In this document: positions 1 through 7,472 of the stretch, piece by piece
How the letters are laid out: every line of letters begins with the position of its first letter
Position numbering within the stretch: position 1 is the first letter of the stretch
DNA from: Deltaproteobacteria bacterium
Lineage (GTDB): Bacteria > Desulfobacterota > Binatia > Binatales > Binataceae
Direction of reading: 5' to 3'
NCBI GenBank assembly: GCA_021794015.1
Contig: JAJYRQ010000003.1
Location: 1 to 54,899, forward strand
Length of the DNA stretch: 54,899 nucleotides
Notes under the pieces: generated by a model
Told to the model about the DNA's origin: nothing
The model's input: the letters and a program-made list of their open reading frames with translations, nothing else
Databases searched by the model: none
Made by a program: the position numbers and the translations under genes

Positions 1-310
1 GCGGGGTCCTTCGACTCCGCTCGCCCAGAGGGTCCTTCGCCTTCGGCTCAGGATGGCCGCAGCGGCCAACTCGCTTCGCTCAGGATGACAGAGGGGGGAG
101 ATCGCAGACGGGCCTCGCTCAGGATGACAGGGCAGAAGGCTCGCACACCAGCTCTGCTCAGGGCGACAGCGGCGAAGGCTCGCGGGAGCAATGGAGAGCG
201 GTCCTGCCATCACTGTCACCCCCGCGCGCATGTCCCCGGCGCTGTAGCCAACGCCGTCCGCCTTCGCCCCGAGCACTGTCACCCCCGCGCTCAGGATCGG
301 CGACATTCTT
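1..310. repeat. Non-coding patch of short dispersed repeats
   Basis: No convincing gene lies here. The stretch is built from variants of one short module. GCTCAGGATGACAG occurs at 78-91 and 117-130, with a variant at 156-169. A second module, ACTGTCACCCCCGCGC, occurs at 212-227 and 275-290, and its reverse complement reappears near 22256-22271. Short open frames across the patch have no domain character. The pattern resembles palindromic or REP-like intergenic repeats that spread through a genome. The start may be cut by the window edge. Confidence 0.5.
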
Positions 311-352
311 GAGCAACCTATTTATCGCATCCGACCTCGGATTGCCTGGCGA

Positions 353-1036
353 TCAATGGGCGCCCGCAACCGGCGCTGCCACGGCGAAGCCGGCGGCTCT
401 CCACTCCGGGTAGCCGTCCTCAAGCCGGCGCGCCTTAAAGCCGCGCCCTCGCAAAATGCCAACCGCCTCGTAGGCGAGCACGCAGTAAGGACCGCGGCAG
501 TAGGCAACTATCTCCTTGGCCCGCGGCAGGCGGCCGAGTCGGCGGCGCAACTCGTTTAGCGGAACGTTAAGCGCGCCCGGGATATGACCCGCCGCGAACT
601 CCTCGGGCGGGCGCACGTCGATAAGCGTCACTCGCCCGCGCCGCATCCGGCGCAAGAGCTCCTCCCGAGAGAGCGGTGTAAGCGCGTCCCGCTCGCGCAG
701 GTACCCGGCCACTATCCGCTGCACCTCGGCGTTGCGGCGCTCGGCCAGCCGGCCAAGCGCGGCAACCAGCGCGCTGACCGCCGGGTCGGCCAGCCGGTAG
801 AAGACCCGTTTACCCTGGCGCCGGGCGGCGATCACCCCGCTGCGGCGCAGTTGCTGCAAGTGCTGGGAGGTGTTGGCGAGGCTGAGCCCGCACCGGCCGG
901 CCAGTTCCTCGACGCAGCGCTCGGCCTGCGCGATGAGTTCGATAAGCTCAAGCCGATGGCCGTGCGCGAACGCCCGGGCCACGGCCGCCAGCCGCTCGAA
1001 CAACTCCTGCTTCGACGATGCGCTTGATCGTTCCAT
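353..1036 (-). CDS. ArsR-family regulator fused to a rhodanese domain
   Basis: This 227-residue protein joins an N-terminal ArsR-type winged helix (about residues 10-95, recognition helix around SLANTSQHLQQL) to a C-terminal rhodanese domain (about 125-218) with the motifs IDVRPPEEF and GHIPGALNVP. The rhodanese loop CRGPYC supplies a likely persulfide-carrying Cys at about 180 and a second Cys at about 185. Further cysteines at about 41 and 49 lie in the DNA-binding part. The ATG at 1036 was preferred over an in-frame TTG at 1042. The gene is divergent from a sulfide-oxidation-like operon, with an 18-bp palindrome between the starts, so it probably represses that operon and itself and responds to persulfide. 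The fusion is seen; the ligand is inferred. Confidence 0.85.
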   Translation of the reverse strand: MERSSASSKQELFERLAAVARAFAHGHRLELIELIAQAERCVEELAGRCGLSLANTSQHLQQLRRSGVIAARRQGKRVFYRLADPAVSALVAALGRLAERRNAEVQRIVAGYLRERDALTPLSREELLRRMRRGRVTLIDVRPPEEFAAGHIPGALNVPLNELRRRLGRLPRAKEIVAYCRGPYCVLAYEAVGILRGRGFKARRLEDGYPEWRAAGFAVAAPVAGAH

Positions 1037-1061
1037 GGTCAACTTATATTGTTCAAGAGAA

Positions 1062-1079
1062 CGATTGATAAATCAATCG
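1062..1079. promoter_or_regulatory. Palindromic operator between divergent sulfur genes
   Basis: CGATTGAT-AA-ATCAATCG is a perfect 8-bp inverted repeat with a 2-bp centre, in an AT-rich island of an otherwise GC-rich region. It lies 26 bp upstream of the ArsR-rhodanese ATG and 7 bp upstream of the ATG at 1087. A protein bound here would block both genes. ArsR-family repressors commonly bind such imperfect or perfect 12-2-12-like palindromes, so this is the natural site for the adjacent regulator (inference). Confidence 0.65.
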
Positions 1080-1086
1080 GCCGCCT

Positions 1087-1911
1087 ATGCTGCTGCACGA
1101 ACCAACCATTCGCTTGGGCGTCTTTCTCGCCGTCTTCGCCGCCATGGCGCTCTGGGAAGTCGGCGCTCCGCGCCGAGCCGCCTCGGTCGGCCGTGCTGTG
1201 CGCTGGCCAAACAACCTGGGACTCACCGCGCTCAACACGCTGGTGTTGCGGCTCGTGCTACCCGCCGGCGCGGTGGGACTTGCGCTGCAGGCGCAGCACC
1301 GCGGGTGGGGGTTGTTGAACAACCTTGCGCTGCCGGGATGGGCGGCAGTGGCCGCCTCGGTGATTCTCCTCGATCTTGCGATCTACCTGCAGCACGTGAT
1401 GTTCCACGCGGTGCCGCTTTTGTGGCGCCTGCACCGGGTGCATCACGCCGATCTCGACTTCGACGTCACCACCGGCAGCCGCTTCCACACGTTGGAAATT
1501 GTGCTTTCGATGGGCGTCAAGCTGGCCGTGGTCGCGGCGCTCGGACCGCCGGTAGCCGCGGTGCTCATCTTCGAGGTCCTGCTCAACGCAACCTCGATGT
1601 TCAACCACGCCAATGTGGCCCTGCCGGCGGGAATTGATCGGCTGCTGCGCTGGTTGCTGGTGACGCCCGACATGCATCGCGTGCATCACTCAATCGTCGT
1701 TCGGGAAACCAACAGCAATTTCGGCTTCAACCTTCCCTGGTGGGATCGGCTTTTCGGCACCTACCGGGCCCAGCCGGCGGCCGGCCACCAGGGCATGACG
1801 ATAGGAATCGAGCAGTTTCGCGACCCGGTTGAGCTCAGACTTGACCGGATGCTGCTGCAGCCGATACGCGGCGAGAGCGGCCGCTACGCCATCGGACGGG
1901 AGGCGGTGTAG
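1087..1911 (+). CDS. Fatty acid hydroxylase/sterol desaturase family membrane protein
   Basis: This 274-residue integral membrane protein has the histidine boxes of the di-iron fatty acid hydroxylase superfamily: LQHVMFH, then HRVHHAD, then HRVHHS, followed by NFGFNLPWWDRLFGTY near the C-terminus. Such enzymes hydroxylate or desaturate lipid chains using oxygen; the substrate cannot be read from sequence. Hydrophobic segments lie at about 10-30, 45-60, 78-95 and 140-165. No clear Shine-Dalgarno sequence precedes the ATG; the palindromic operator occupies the usual place. It is the first gene of a run ending with SQR-like and DsrE genes, each close to the next, so it belongs to the same regulated unit. 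Why a lipid-type oxygenase sits in a sulfur operon is unclear. Confidence 0.82.
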   Translation: MLLHEPTIRLGVFLAVFAAMALWEVGAPRRAASVGRAVRWPNNLGLTALNTLVLRLVLPAGAVGLALQAQHRGWGLLNNLALPGWAAVAASVILLDLAIYLQHVMFHAVPLLWRLHRVHHADLDFDVTTGSRFHTLEIVLSMGVKLAVVAALGPPVAAVLIFEVLLNATSMFNHANVALPAGIDRLLRWLLVTPDMHRVHHSIVVRETNSNFGFNLPWWDRLFGTYRAQPAAGHQGMTIGIEQFRDPVELRLDRMLLQPIRGESGRYAIGREAV

Positions 1912-2934
1912 ATGGCGATGCGCGGGCGCGTTGCGCGTGGTGGGCTGGCGGCGGCGATTGCGGCAGCGGCCCTGGCGCTGTTTGTTGCCCGCGGGCGCCT
2001 GGACGCCGCGGGGCTGGCAACGGTCGTAAGCGGCCTGGGCGCGTGGGCGCCAGCGGTTTTCGTCGCGGGATACGCCCTGGCTACGGTGCTTTTCGTTCCC
2101 GGCTTGGCATTGACGATTGCCGGCGGCGCGCTTTTCGGCCCGTTGTGGGGCACGGTGCTGAACCTCGCAGGTGCGACGGCCGGCGCCACGCTGGCCTTCC
2201 TGGCCGCGCGCTACCTGGCTGCCGATTTGGTTGCCAGGCGCGCCGGCGGCCGGCTTGAGCGGTTGACGCGCGGGGTTGAATCCGAGGGCTGGCGTTTTGT
2301 CGCCTTCGTCCGGCTGGTGCCGCTCTTCCCTTTCAACCTGGTCAACTATGCCTTCGGCCTTACCCGGATCGGACTGCGCCCTTACGTTGTAGCGTCTGCC
2401 GTCTGCATGCTGCCGGCAGCGATCGCCTATACCTACCTCGGCTACGCCGGGCGCCAGGCCGCGGCGGGCAATCCCAAGACGGTACGGGTTGCCCTCGTTG
2501 CATTGGGGCTGCTTGGCGCGGTGGCGCTGCTGCCGCGCCTGGTGCGCCGGCTCAGGTCCGAGGTCGAGTTCATCGACTGCCGCCGGCTCAAAGAGCAACT
2601 CGACGCATCGCAGGAAATACTGGTGCTGGACGTTCGCGAGCCTGGAGAATTTAACGGCCCGCTGGGTCATATACCGGAAGCCCGCAACATACCGCTTGGC
2701 GAGCTTGGCGCGCGGCTGCCCGAACTCGGCGAATTCAAACCGCGCGCGCTAACCCTGGTCTGTCTCACCGACAAGCGCTCGGCCACAGCCGCCGTGATGC
2801 TCAGACAGGCCGGGATAGAACGGGTCGCCGTCTTGCGCGGCGGAATGAAGGCCTGGCACGAAGCGGGCTTCCCGGTGCAGGGCGCCGGCGCCCGCGAAGA
2901 CGCGCAGCCCGGGCAACAAGCCGCCGGTGGTTGA
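1912..2934 (+). CDS. VTT (TVP38/DedA-like) membrane protein fused to rhodanese
   Basis: The first ~215 residues form a VTT/TVP38-TMEM64-type membrane domain, with hydrophobic segments at about 11-27, 45-75, 80-100, 130-150, 155-178 and 190-210, and the family-typical FVPGLALTIAGGALFG and RLVPLFPFNLVNYAFGLT. A cytoplasmic rhodanese domain follows (about 218-325) with VLDVREPGEF, GHIPEARNIP and an active-site loop CLTDKRS beginning at Cys284. The start follows directly on the previous stop, which implies translational coupling. The fusion would place a sulfurtransferase at the membrane, next to an SQR-like enzyme that makes polysulfide at the membrane. A role in handling sulfane sulfur or transporting a sulfur compound is inferred. 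Confidence 0.85.
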   Translation: MAMRGRVARGGLAAAIAAAALALFVARGRLDAAGLATVVSGLGAWAPAVFVAGYALATVLFVPGLALTIAGGALFGPLWGTVLNLAGATAGATLAFLAARYLAADLVARRAGGRLERLTRGVESEGWRFVAFVRLVPLFPFNLVNYAFGLTRIGLRPYVVASAVCMLPAAIAYTYLGYAGRQAAAGNPKTVRVALVALGLLGAVALLPRLVRRLRSEVEFIDCRRLKEQLDASQEILVLDVREPGEFNGPLGHIPEARNIPLGELGARLPELGEFKPRALTLVCLTDKRSATAAVMLRQAGIERVAVLRGGMKAWHEAGFPVQGAGAREDAQPGQQAAGG

Positions 2935-2954
2935 CAGCCGGGAGGAGCTTCACA

Positions 2955-4181
2955 ATGGCCGCGAACGGCAAGGCCAAGAAAATCGTCATCGTCGGCGGCT
3001 CTTTCGGCGGCGTCAACGCCGCCTACGCGCTGCGCCGCGCGCTCGGCGCCCGGGCGGAGATAACCGTCGTCTCGCGCGAGCCAACGTTCACCTTTTTCCC
3101 CGCGCTGCCGCTGGTGATCCTGGGTTGGCGCGAGCCTAACCGGGTACAGGTCGCTCTGGACAAGCCGCTTAGCCGGCGCCGCATCCGCCTGGTACACGGC
3201 GAGGCGACCGCTCTCGACGCTTCGGCCAGCGAGGTAATAACCGCGCATGGGCGTTTCGGCTACGACTTTCTTATCATCGCCTCGGGAGCGGAACTCGATT
3301 ACGCGGCAGTGCCCGGCCTCGGACCTGCCGGCGGAAATACTCACTCGACCTTTTCGCTTGACGAGGCTGTGGGTGCCCGTGACGCGCTGGCGCGGGCATT
3401 GTCGGCCGAGCGCGGCCGCATCGTTATCGGTGCCGCGCCTGGGGCAAGCTGTATCGGCCCGGCCTATGAGATTCCTCTTATGGTCGACGCGCTGCTCCGA
3501 AAGCGCCGCAGGCGCCACCGCTTCAACCTTAGGTTTCTCACGCCCGAACCTTTCCTCGGCCATTTCGGCATCGGCGGCGTCGGCAAGTTCCCGCGTCTCA
3601 TCGCCGACGAGTTCGCCGAACGCGACATCGAAGTTACGACCAGCGCCAGGATCGTCGAGGCTCAAGCCGGGCGGCTTGTCCTGGCCGACGGCACGCAGGC
3701 GCCGTTTGATTTTTCGCTGGTAATTCCTGCTTTCCAGGGCGGCCCGTTTGTCCGCAGCGTTGACGGGCTGGCGAACCCCAGGGGCTTCGTGCCGGTGACC
3801 TCGGAGTTGAAAAGCGCGCGCCTCGACAACGTCTACGCCGTCGGCGTGGCGGTGGCGATAGCGCCGGTCGGCCCAACGCCGGTGCCGGTCGGAGTGCCCA
3901 AGACCGGGCATCTGACCGAGCAGATGGCCTGCGCCGCGGCCCACAACATCGCCTGCGACATCAAGGGCGGCCCCAAGGTGGACGGCCTCACCCTACCCGG
4001 CATCTGCATCATGGACGGCGGCAACACCGGCTACTACTTCTCGGCAGAGCCGTTTCTGCCGCCGCGAAATCGCGTGGTGCACAAGAAGGGCAAATGGTCG
4101 CGACAACTCAAGCTTTTGTTCGAGAAGTACTACCTGGCGCGGATTCGTTACGATTTGCCGTCGCTGCATTTCGGCTGGTAA
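2955..4181 (+). CDS. Sulfide:quinone oxidoreductase-like FAD flavoprotein
   Basis: This 408-residue pyridine-nucleotide-disulfide-type flavoprotein has an N-terminal FAD fold (IVIVGGSFGGVNAAYALRR, 10-28), a Cys in GASCIGPAYE (Cys166) and a second candidate redox Cys in PGICIMDGGN (Cys351). VIPAFQGGPF near 257-265 fits the quinone-side segment of SQR and flavocytochrome c sulfide dehydrogenase relatives. Two of the three cysteines typical of type I SQR can be placed; the third (near 128 in well-studied enzymes) is not seen. The ATG at 2955 has GGGAGGAG upstream and is preferred over longer options. The expected reaction is oxidation of sulfide to sulfane sulfur with electrons passed to quinone. 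The flanking rhodanese and DsrE genes support this. Confidence 0.8.
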   Translation: MAANGKAKKIVIVGGSFGGVNAAYALRRALGARAEITVVSREPTFTFFPALPLVILGWREPNRVQVALDKPLSRRRIRLVHGEATALDASASEVITAHGRFGYDFLIIASGAELDYAAVPGLGPAGGNTHSTFSLDEAVGARDALARALSAERGRIVIGAAPGASCIGPAYEIPLMVDALLRKRRRRHRFNLRFLTPEPFLGHFGIGGVGKFPRLIADEFAERDIEVTTSARIVEAQAGRLVLADGTQAPFDFSLVIPAFQGGPFVRSVDGLANPRGFVPVTSELKSARLDNVYAVGVAVAIAPVGPTPVPVGVPKTGHLTEQMACAAAHNIACDIKGGPKVDGLTLPGICIMDGGNTGYYFSAEPFLPPRNRVVHKKGKWSRQLKLLFEKYYLARIRYDLPSLHFGW

Positions 4182-4212
4182 GGCCCCGGAACACAACCCC
4201 GCGGAGGAGCCG

Positions 4213-4563
4213 ATGAAATACCTGCTCATCATAAACGACCCGCCCTACGGAACCGAGCGCGCTTACAACGCGCTGCGCCTGGCGCGCTCTCTGGCGAAGC
4301 TCGAGGGTACGGCGATCTCTATATTCCTCTTCGGGGACGCGGCTGCCTGCGCGCTTGCCGGTCAGACCACACCCGCCGGCTATTACAATTTGCAGCGAAT
4401 GCTTGAAGGGCTGTCGGCCCTCGGGGCCGCGATAGGCGTATGCGGCACCTGCATGGACGCCCGCGGCATCGCCGCCAACCGCCTTGTCGAGGGCGCCAGG
4501 CGAAGCTCGATGGACGAACTCACCGCCTGGACGGAACAAGCCGACAAGGTACTGATCTTTTGA
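4213..4563 (+). CDS. DsrE-family sulfur carrier protein
   Basis: This 116-residue soluble protein has the DsrE/DsrF-like fold signature: MKYLLIINDPPYGTERAYNALRLA at the start, a flavodoxin-like ISIFLFGDAAACAL strand-helix and a GVCGTCMDARG loop. Cys77 and Cys80 are the likely sulfur-binding residues. DsrE-like proteins receive persulfide sulfur from rhodaneses and pass it on. It starts 31 bp after the SQR-like gene behind a good GGAGGAG site and closes the sulfur operon. The family is clear; the specific donor and acceptor are inferred from neighbours. Confidence 0.87.
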   Translation: MKYLLIINDPPYGTERAYNALRLARSLAKLEGTAISIFLFGDAAACALAGQTTPAGYYNLQRMLEGLSALGAAIGVCGTCMDARGIAANRLVEGARRSSMDELTAWTEQADKVLIF

Positions 4564-4713
4564 GCCGCCCGCGCCGTCCATGTCCGCTCGAAGGCCAGCC
4601 TACACTCACCGGAGCCGAGGCCTGCGAGTCCGGCTTTCCCGGTCGTCTGCTGCGGCGGAAGCTGCAGAGCCCGCACGGCGAGCCAGGAATCGGACCCTGC
4701 TGAGAGCGCCGTT

Positions 4714-6039
4714 ATGGAGCAATTGCCCAAGACCTTCTCAGAGACGGCGGTATCCTACCAGCGTGGAATGCGGGTCAATCTCGCACAGTTCATCCATCAG
4801 GCGATCCAGGTCGCCTTTGTTGGGCTGGTCATAGGAATGGAGCGCAACGTCCTTCCGGCGGTGGCGCAGCGGGATTTTGGCGTGGTTCCTGGTTCCTATT
4901 TTTTTCTGGCGTCCTTCGTGGTGTCCTTCGGCGTACTCAAGGGGGCGCTGAATTTTGTCGCCGGCAACCTCGCCGATTCCCTGGGCAGAAGGCCGGTACT
5001 GCTGGCGGGATGGCTGGCGGCGATTCCCCTCCCGTTTCTTATATTTTACGCCCGAAACTGGGACTGGATCGTTGCGGCGAACGTCTTCTTGGGCCTTAAC
5101 CAGGCTTTCGCCTGGACCATGACGGTCACCAGCAAGATCGATATTACGCGTTTCGAGGAACGCGGCTTTGCGACCGGGGTCAACGAGTGTGCGGGATACG
5201 TGGCTGTGGGAATCGGCGCGTTGTGCACCGGTTATCTGGCCGCGCGGTTCGGCGCGCGCCATGCGCTGGCGTACTTCGGCTTTTTCACGGCCCTGCTTGG
5301 CCTGACGCATGCGTTTCTCTTCGTGAAGGAAACGCTTTTTTGGGCAAGAGCTGAGCACGGCGAGCAGCATCCCGGCTCGCCTTTGGCCAACGCCGCTCAA
5401 GTTCCAACGAGCGTATCGGGAAACCCCTCGGCACGTGAGATTTTTGTGCTCGTCTCCTTTGGCCATCCGACGTTTCGTGCTCTCTGTCAGGCGGGAATCG
5501 CGAACAAGATTGCCGACGCCCTTTTGTGGGCGCTCTACCCGGTGTTTTTGCACCAACGAGGTGTGGGGGTCGTTGCAATTGGCTGGATAACCGGGATTTA
5601 CGCGGCGACCTGGGGTCTCTCTCAGCTTTGGACCGGCCACCTCAGCGATCGCGTCGGACGAAAGCCCACGATTGTTTCCGGCTTGTGGATTCTTGCCTTG
5701 GGCGTTGCCGGCAGCGCGCTCTCCACCGGCGTGGCGCTGTGGATTCTATGGGCCGTGTTGATGGGCGTGGGAATGGCGCTTTTATACCCCAATCTCATTG
5801 CGGCAATCGCCGACATCTCGGGTCCAAGCTGGCGCGGCAAGAGCCTCGGCACCTACCGTTACTGGCGGGATACCGGCTACGCGATCGGTGCCGCCGGTCT
5901 CGGAGCGCTCGCCCAATGGCAGGGAGAGATCTTGCCCGCCTTTTTCGCGGCCGCAGCGCTTCTCGTCCTCTCCGGCCTTTGGGTGTCGGTAGCCGCCCGC
6001 GAAACCCATCCTGGGATGAAACGACCGCATACGCTTTAA
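4714..6039 (+). CDS. Major facilitator superfamily transporter
   Basis: This 441-residue protein has about 12 hydrophobic segments and the MFS A-motif in both halves: NLADSLGRRPVLLAGW near 87-102 and HLSDRVGRKPTIVSGL near 309-324. The half-protein duplication and central hydrophilic loop (about 210-245) are normal for the family. The substrate is unknown. It follows the DsrE gene by 150 bp on the same strand and precedes a MerC-like membrane protein gene by 74 bp, so it may belong to either unit. No regulator is visible in the gap. Confidence 0.85.
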   Translation: MEQLPKTFSETAVSYQRGMRVNLAQFIHQAIQVAFVGLVIGMERNVLPAVAQRDFGVVPGSYFFLASFVVSFGVLKGALNFVAGNLADSLGRRPVLLAGWLAAIPLPFLIFYARNWDWIVAANVFLGLNQAFAWTMTVTSKIDITRFEERGFATGVNECAGYVAVGIGALCTGYLAARFGARHALAYFGFFTALLGLTHAFLFVKETLFWARAEHGEQHPGSPLANAAQVPTSVSGNPSAREIFVLVSFGHPTFRALCQAGIANKIADALLWALYPVFLHQRGVGVVAIGWITGIYAATWGLSQLWTGHLSDRVGRKPTIVSGLWILALGVAGSALSTGVALWILWAVLMGVGMALLYPNLIAAIADISGPSWRGKSLGTYRYWRDTGYAIGAAGLGALAQWQGEILPAFFAAAALLVLSGLWVSVAARETHPGMKRPHTL

Positions 6040-6112
6040 GAAGGCCAGGCGCGGCGGCGCGCCTTCGGCGGACCCGTTGGATGCTCGCCGCCTGCCTCGG
6101 ACGAGGCTTGCA

Positions 6113-6535
6113 ATGAAGGAAAAAGACGAGGCGACTGGAGCGTACGATGGAGCGCCAAGGTTCGGATGGCTGCCTGGCGTGAGCGCCGTCCTTTCCGTGC
6201 TCGCGTGCTATGGGACGCTGGGGGTGGTCGCCGGGCTATCGCTTATCGGAGTCACGCTTGCGGTGAATGTCCGGGTGTGGGCGGCTATAATTGTCGCACT
6301 CGCTGCGGCGAGCGCTGCCCTGGTGGCCCTGAACGCTCTGCGCAGCCGAAGGGTCGGGCCGTTGGCTGTTGCCGTCGCCGGCGCATCGTTGGTCGCCTGG
6401 GTAATGTTCGTGTCCTACAGCAGGCTTGGTGAGGTTGCGGGATTCGCCTTGCTCCTCAGCGCCGCGCTGTGCGAGCATCGTCAAAGGCAATGCAACGCAC
6501 CCAGTCGCCATCCCAAGGAGGGAACGACATGCTGA
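6113..6535 (+). CDS. Small four-helix membrane protein, MerC-like
   Basis: This 140-residue protein has four predicted membrane helices (about 20-40, 45-65, 75-95, 100-118) and short charged tails. A Cys in the first helix (SVLACYGTLGVV) and the compact four-helix plan resemble MerC/MerF-type mercury uptake proteins, but the paired vicinal cysteines of well-known MerC or MerT are not seen, so the likeness is tentative. The ATG at 6113 is preferred over a TTG at 6077. Its stop overlaps the ATG of the next gene (6529), implying coupled expression. It could be any small metal or solute membrane protein. Confidence 0.5.
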   Translation: MKEKDEATGAYDGAPRFGWLPGVSAVLSVLACYGTLGVVAGLSLIGVTLAVNVRVWAAIIVALAAASAALVALNALRSRRVGPLAVAVAGASLVAWVMFVSYSRLGEVAGFALLLSAALCEHRQRQCNAPSRHPKEGTTC

Positions 6536-7080
6536 CTACGGCCAGTCGTTGGACCACGCTTTCGGGGTTGGTCTTGCTGATCCCGTTCCTCGGCGGATGC
6601 TCTCATGGCGGTGACGCCGCCGATCATCCGGGGCCAGGCGGTACCGACCACCCGAGCGCGGCTCCCAGCCCGGGGGCATCCTCGGACTCGGGCTTGAGCC
6701 GCCAGGCGCTCGCCCAAGCGGTACGCAGCTACGTCGATGCCCGGGCCGCCAAGAACCACGGCTATTTCGAGGTATACGACCCGGTCGCCCGAAAGCAGCT
6801 CCATCTAAGCCTGGTGCGGGTGATGAACAATCACCTCTCAGCGCTCGGCAATGGGGTCTATTTTGCCTGCGCCGATTTCAGGAGCCGCACCGGCCGGCTT
6901 TACGATATCGACGTCTTCATGAAGCAGACGCCCTCCGGGCTTCAAGCGCAGGACGTCGCGGTACACAAAGTAAACGGCCAGCCGCGCTACTACTGGATTG
7001 AAAACCACGGGCGGTGGACCAAGCGTTCCACCGTATCATGGTGGGACCGGCTCCTGGGAAGGGAGCGGGAGTGCAGCTAG
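6529..7080 (+). CDS. Predicted lipoprotein of unknown function
   Basis: This 183-residue protein has a signal peptide ending in a lipobox, IPFLGGC, so the mature protein begins at a lipidated Cys near residue 24. A flexible Gly/Pro/Ser-rich linker (about 28-55) leads to a small folded domain (about 60-165) with DVFMKQTPSGLQAQDVAVHKVNGQPRYYW split over several strands. The C-terminus is basic and aromatic (WWDRLLGRERECS). The start is fixed by AAGGAGG eight bases upstream and overlaps the previous stop. I do not recognise the family. A periplasmic or outer-membrane location is expected. Confidence 0.7.
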   Translation: MLTTASRWTTLSGLVLLIPFLGGCSHGGDAADHPGPGGTDHPSAAPSPGASSDSGLSRQALAQAVRSYVDARAAKNHGYFEVYDPVARKQLHLSLVRVMNNHLSALGNGVYFACADFRSRTGRLYDIDVFMKQTPSGLQAQDVAVHKVNGQPRYYWIENHGRWTKRSTVSWWDRLLGRERECS

Positions 7081-7472
7081 CGGAATGCCGAGCCATAGGA
7101 CGCTGCGCGGTCTGCCGCCGGGCGCGGCACGCCTGCCGGGCATCACAATCTCGCGCGAATGCTCGACCGACGGGCCACTCGCGCCACGTGTCGGCGGGCG
7201 GCTGCGGCGCCTGACCGGGCGAGGGCTTCGCGCGCTGCATAAGTCCCTCCTAGCCGCCCCCGTGCATGTCGAGAGCCCAACGCCGTTGCTCCGTATTGCC
7301 CGGCAGGGTATATTGCGCCGCGAGGGTAAGGGCTGGTCGCCGTGGCTGTCGGCCCGGACCGGTCCGCTTACTCGCGTTTTCGCCATCGCGCAGGCGTGCC
7401 GCCGCGTAAGCAGGCGTCCCATCAAGTCGCTGATGCGGCGGTACTGCCACAGATACGGAGTGCCAATCGGGT
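7081..7472. other. Gene-free interval with a candidate promoter
   Basis: No open frame in these 392 bases has convincing protein character. The only signal found is the sigma-70-like promoter at 7286-7314. The interval separates the MFS/MerC-like/lipoprotein group from the barrel gene at 7473, and implies that the barrel gene has its own transcript with a leader of about 150 bases. Confidence 0.45.
7286..7314 (+). promoter_or_regulatory. Candidate sigma-70 promoter for the barrel gene
   Basis: A -35-like TTGCTC (7286-7291) and a -10-like TATATT (7309-7314) are separated by exactly 17 bases. They lie in the gene-free interval upstream of the ATG at 7473. The match is good for such GC-rich DNA but is unsupported by any other signal. 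Confidence 0.4.

Noticed and set aside
1..310. CRISPR array, because of repeated GCTCAGGATGACAG
   Set aside because: Spacing is irregular, repeats are only 14-16 bases and vary, and no cas gene is in the window.
353..1036. Arsenic-resistance regulator
   Set aside because: No arsenate reductase or arsenite pump gene is near, and the rhodanese fusion and sulfur neighbours point to sulfide or persulfide.
1690..2670. Minus-strand open frame of 326 residues
   Set aside because: Antisense to the hydroxylase and VTT-rhodanese genes; Gln/Arg/Gly-rich shadow.
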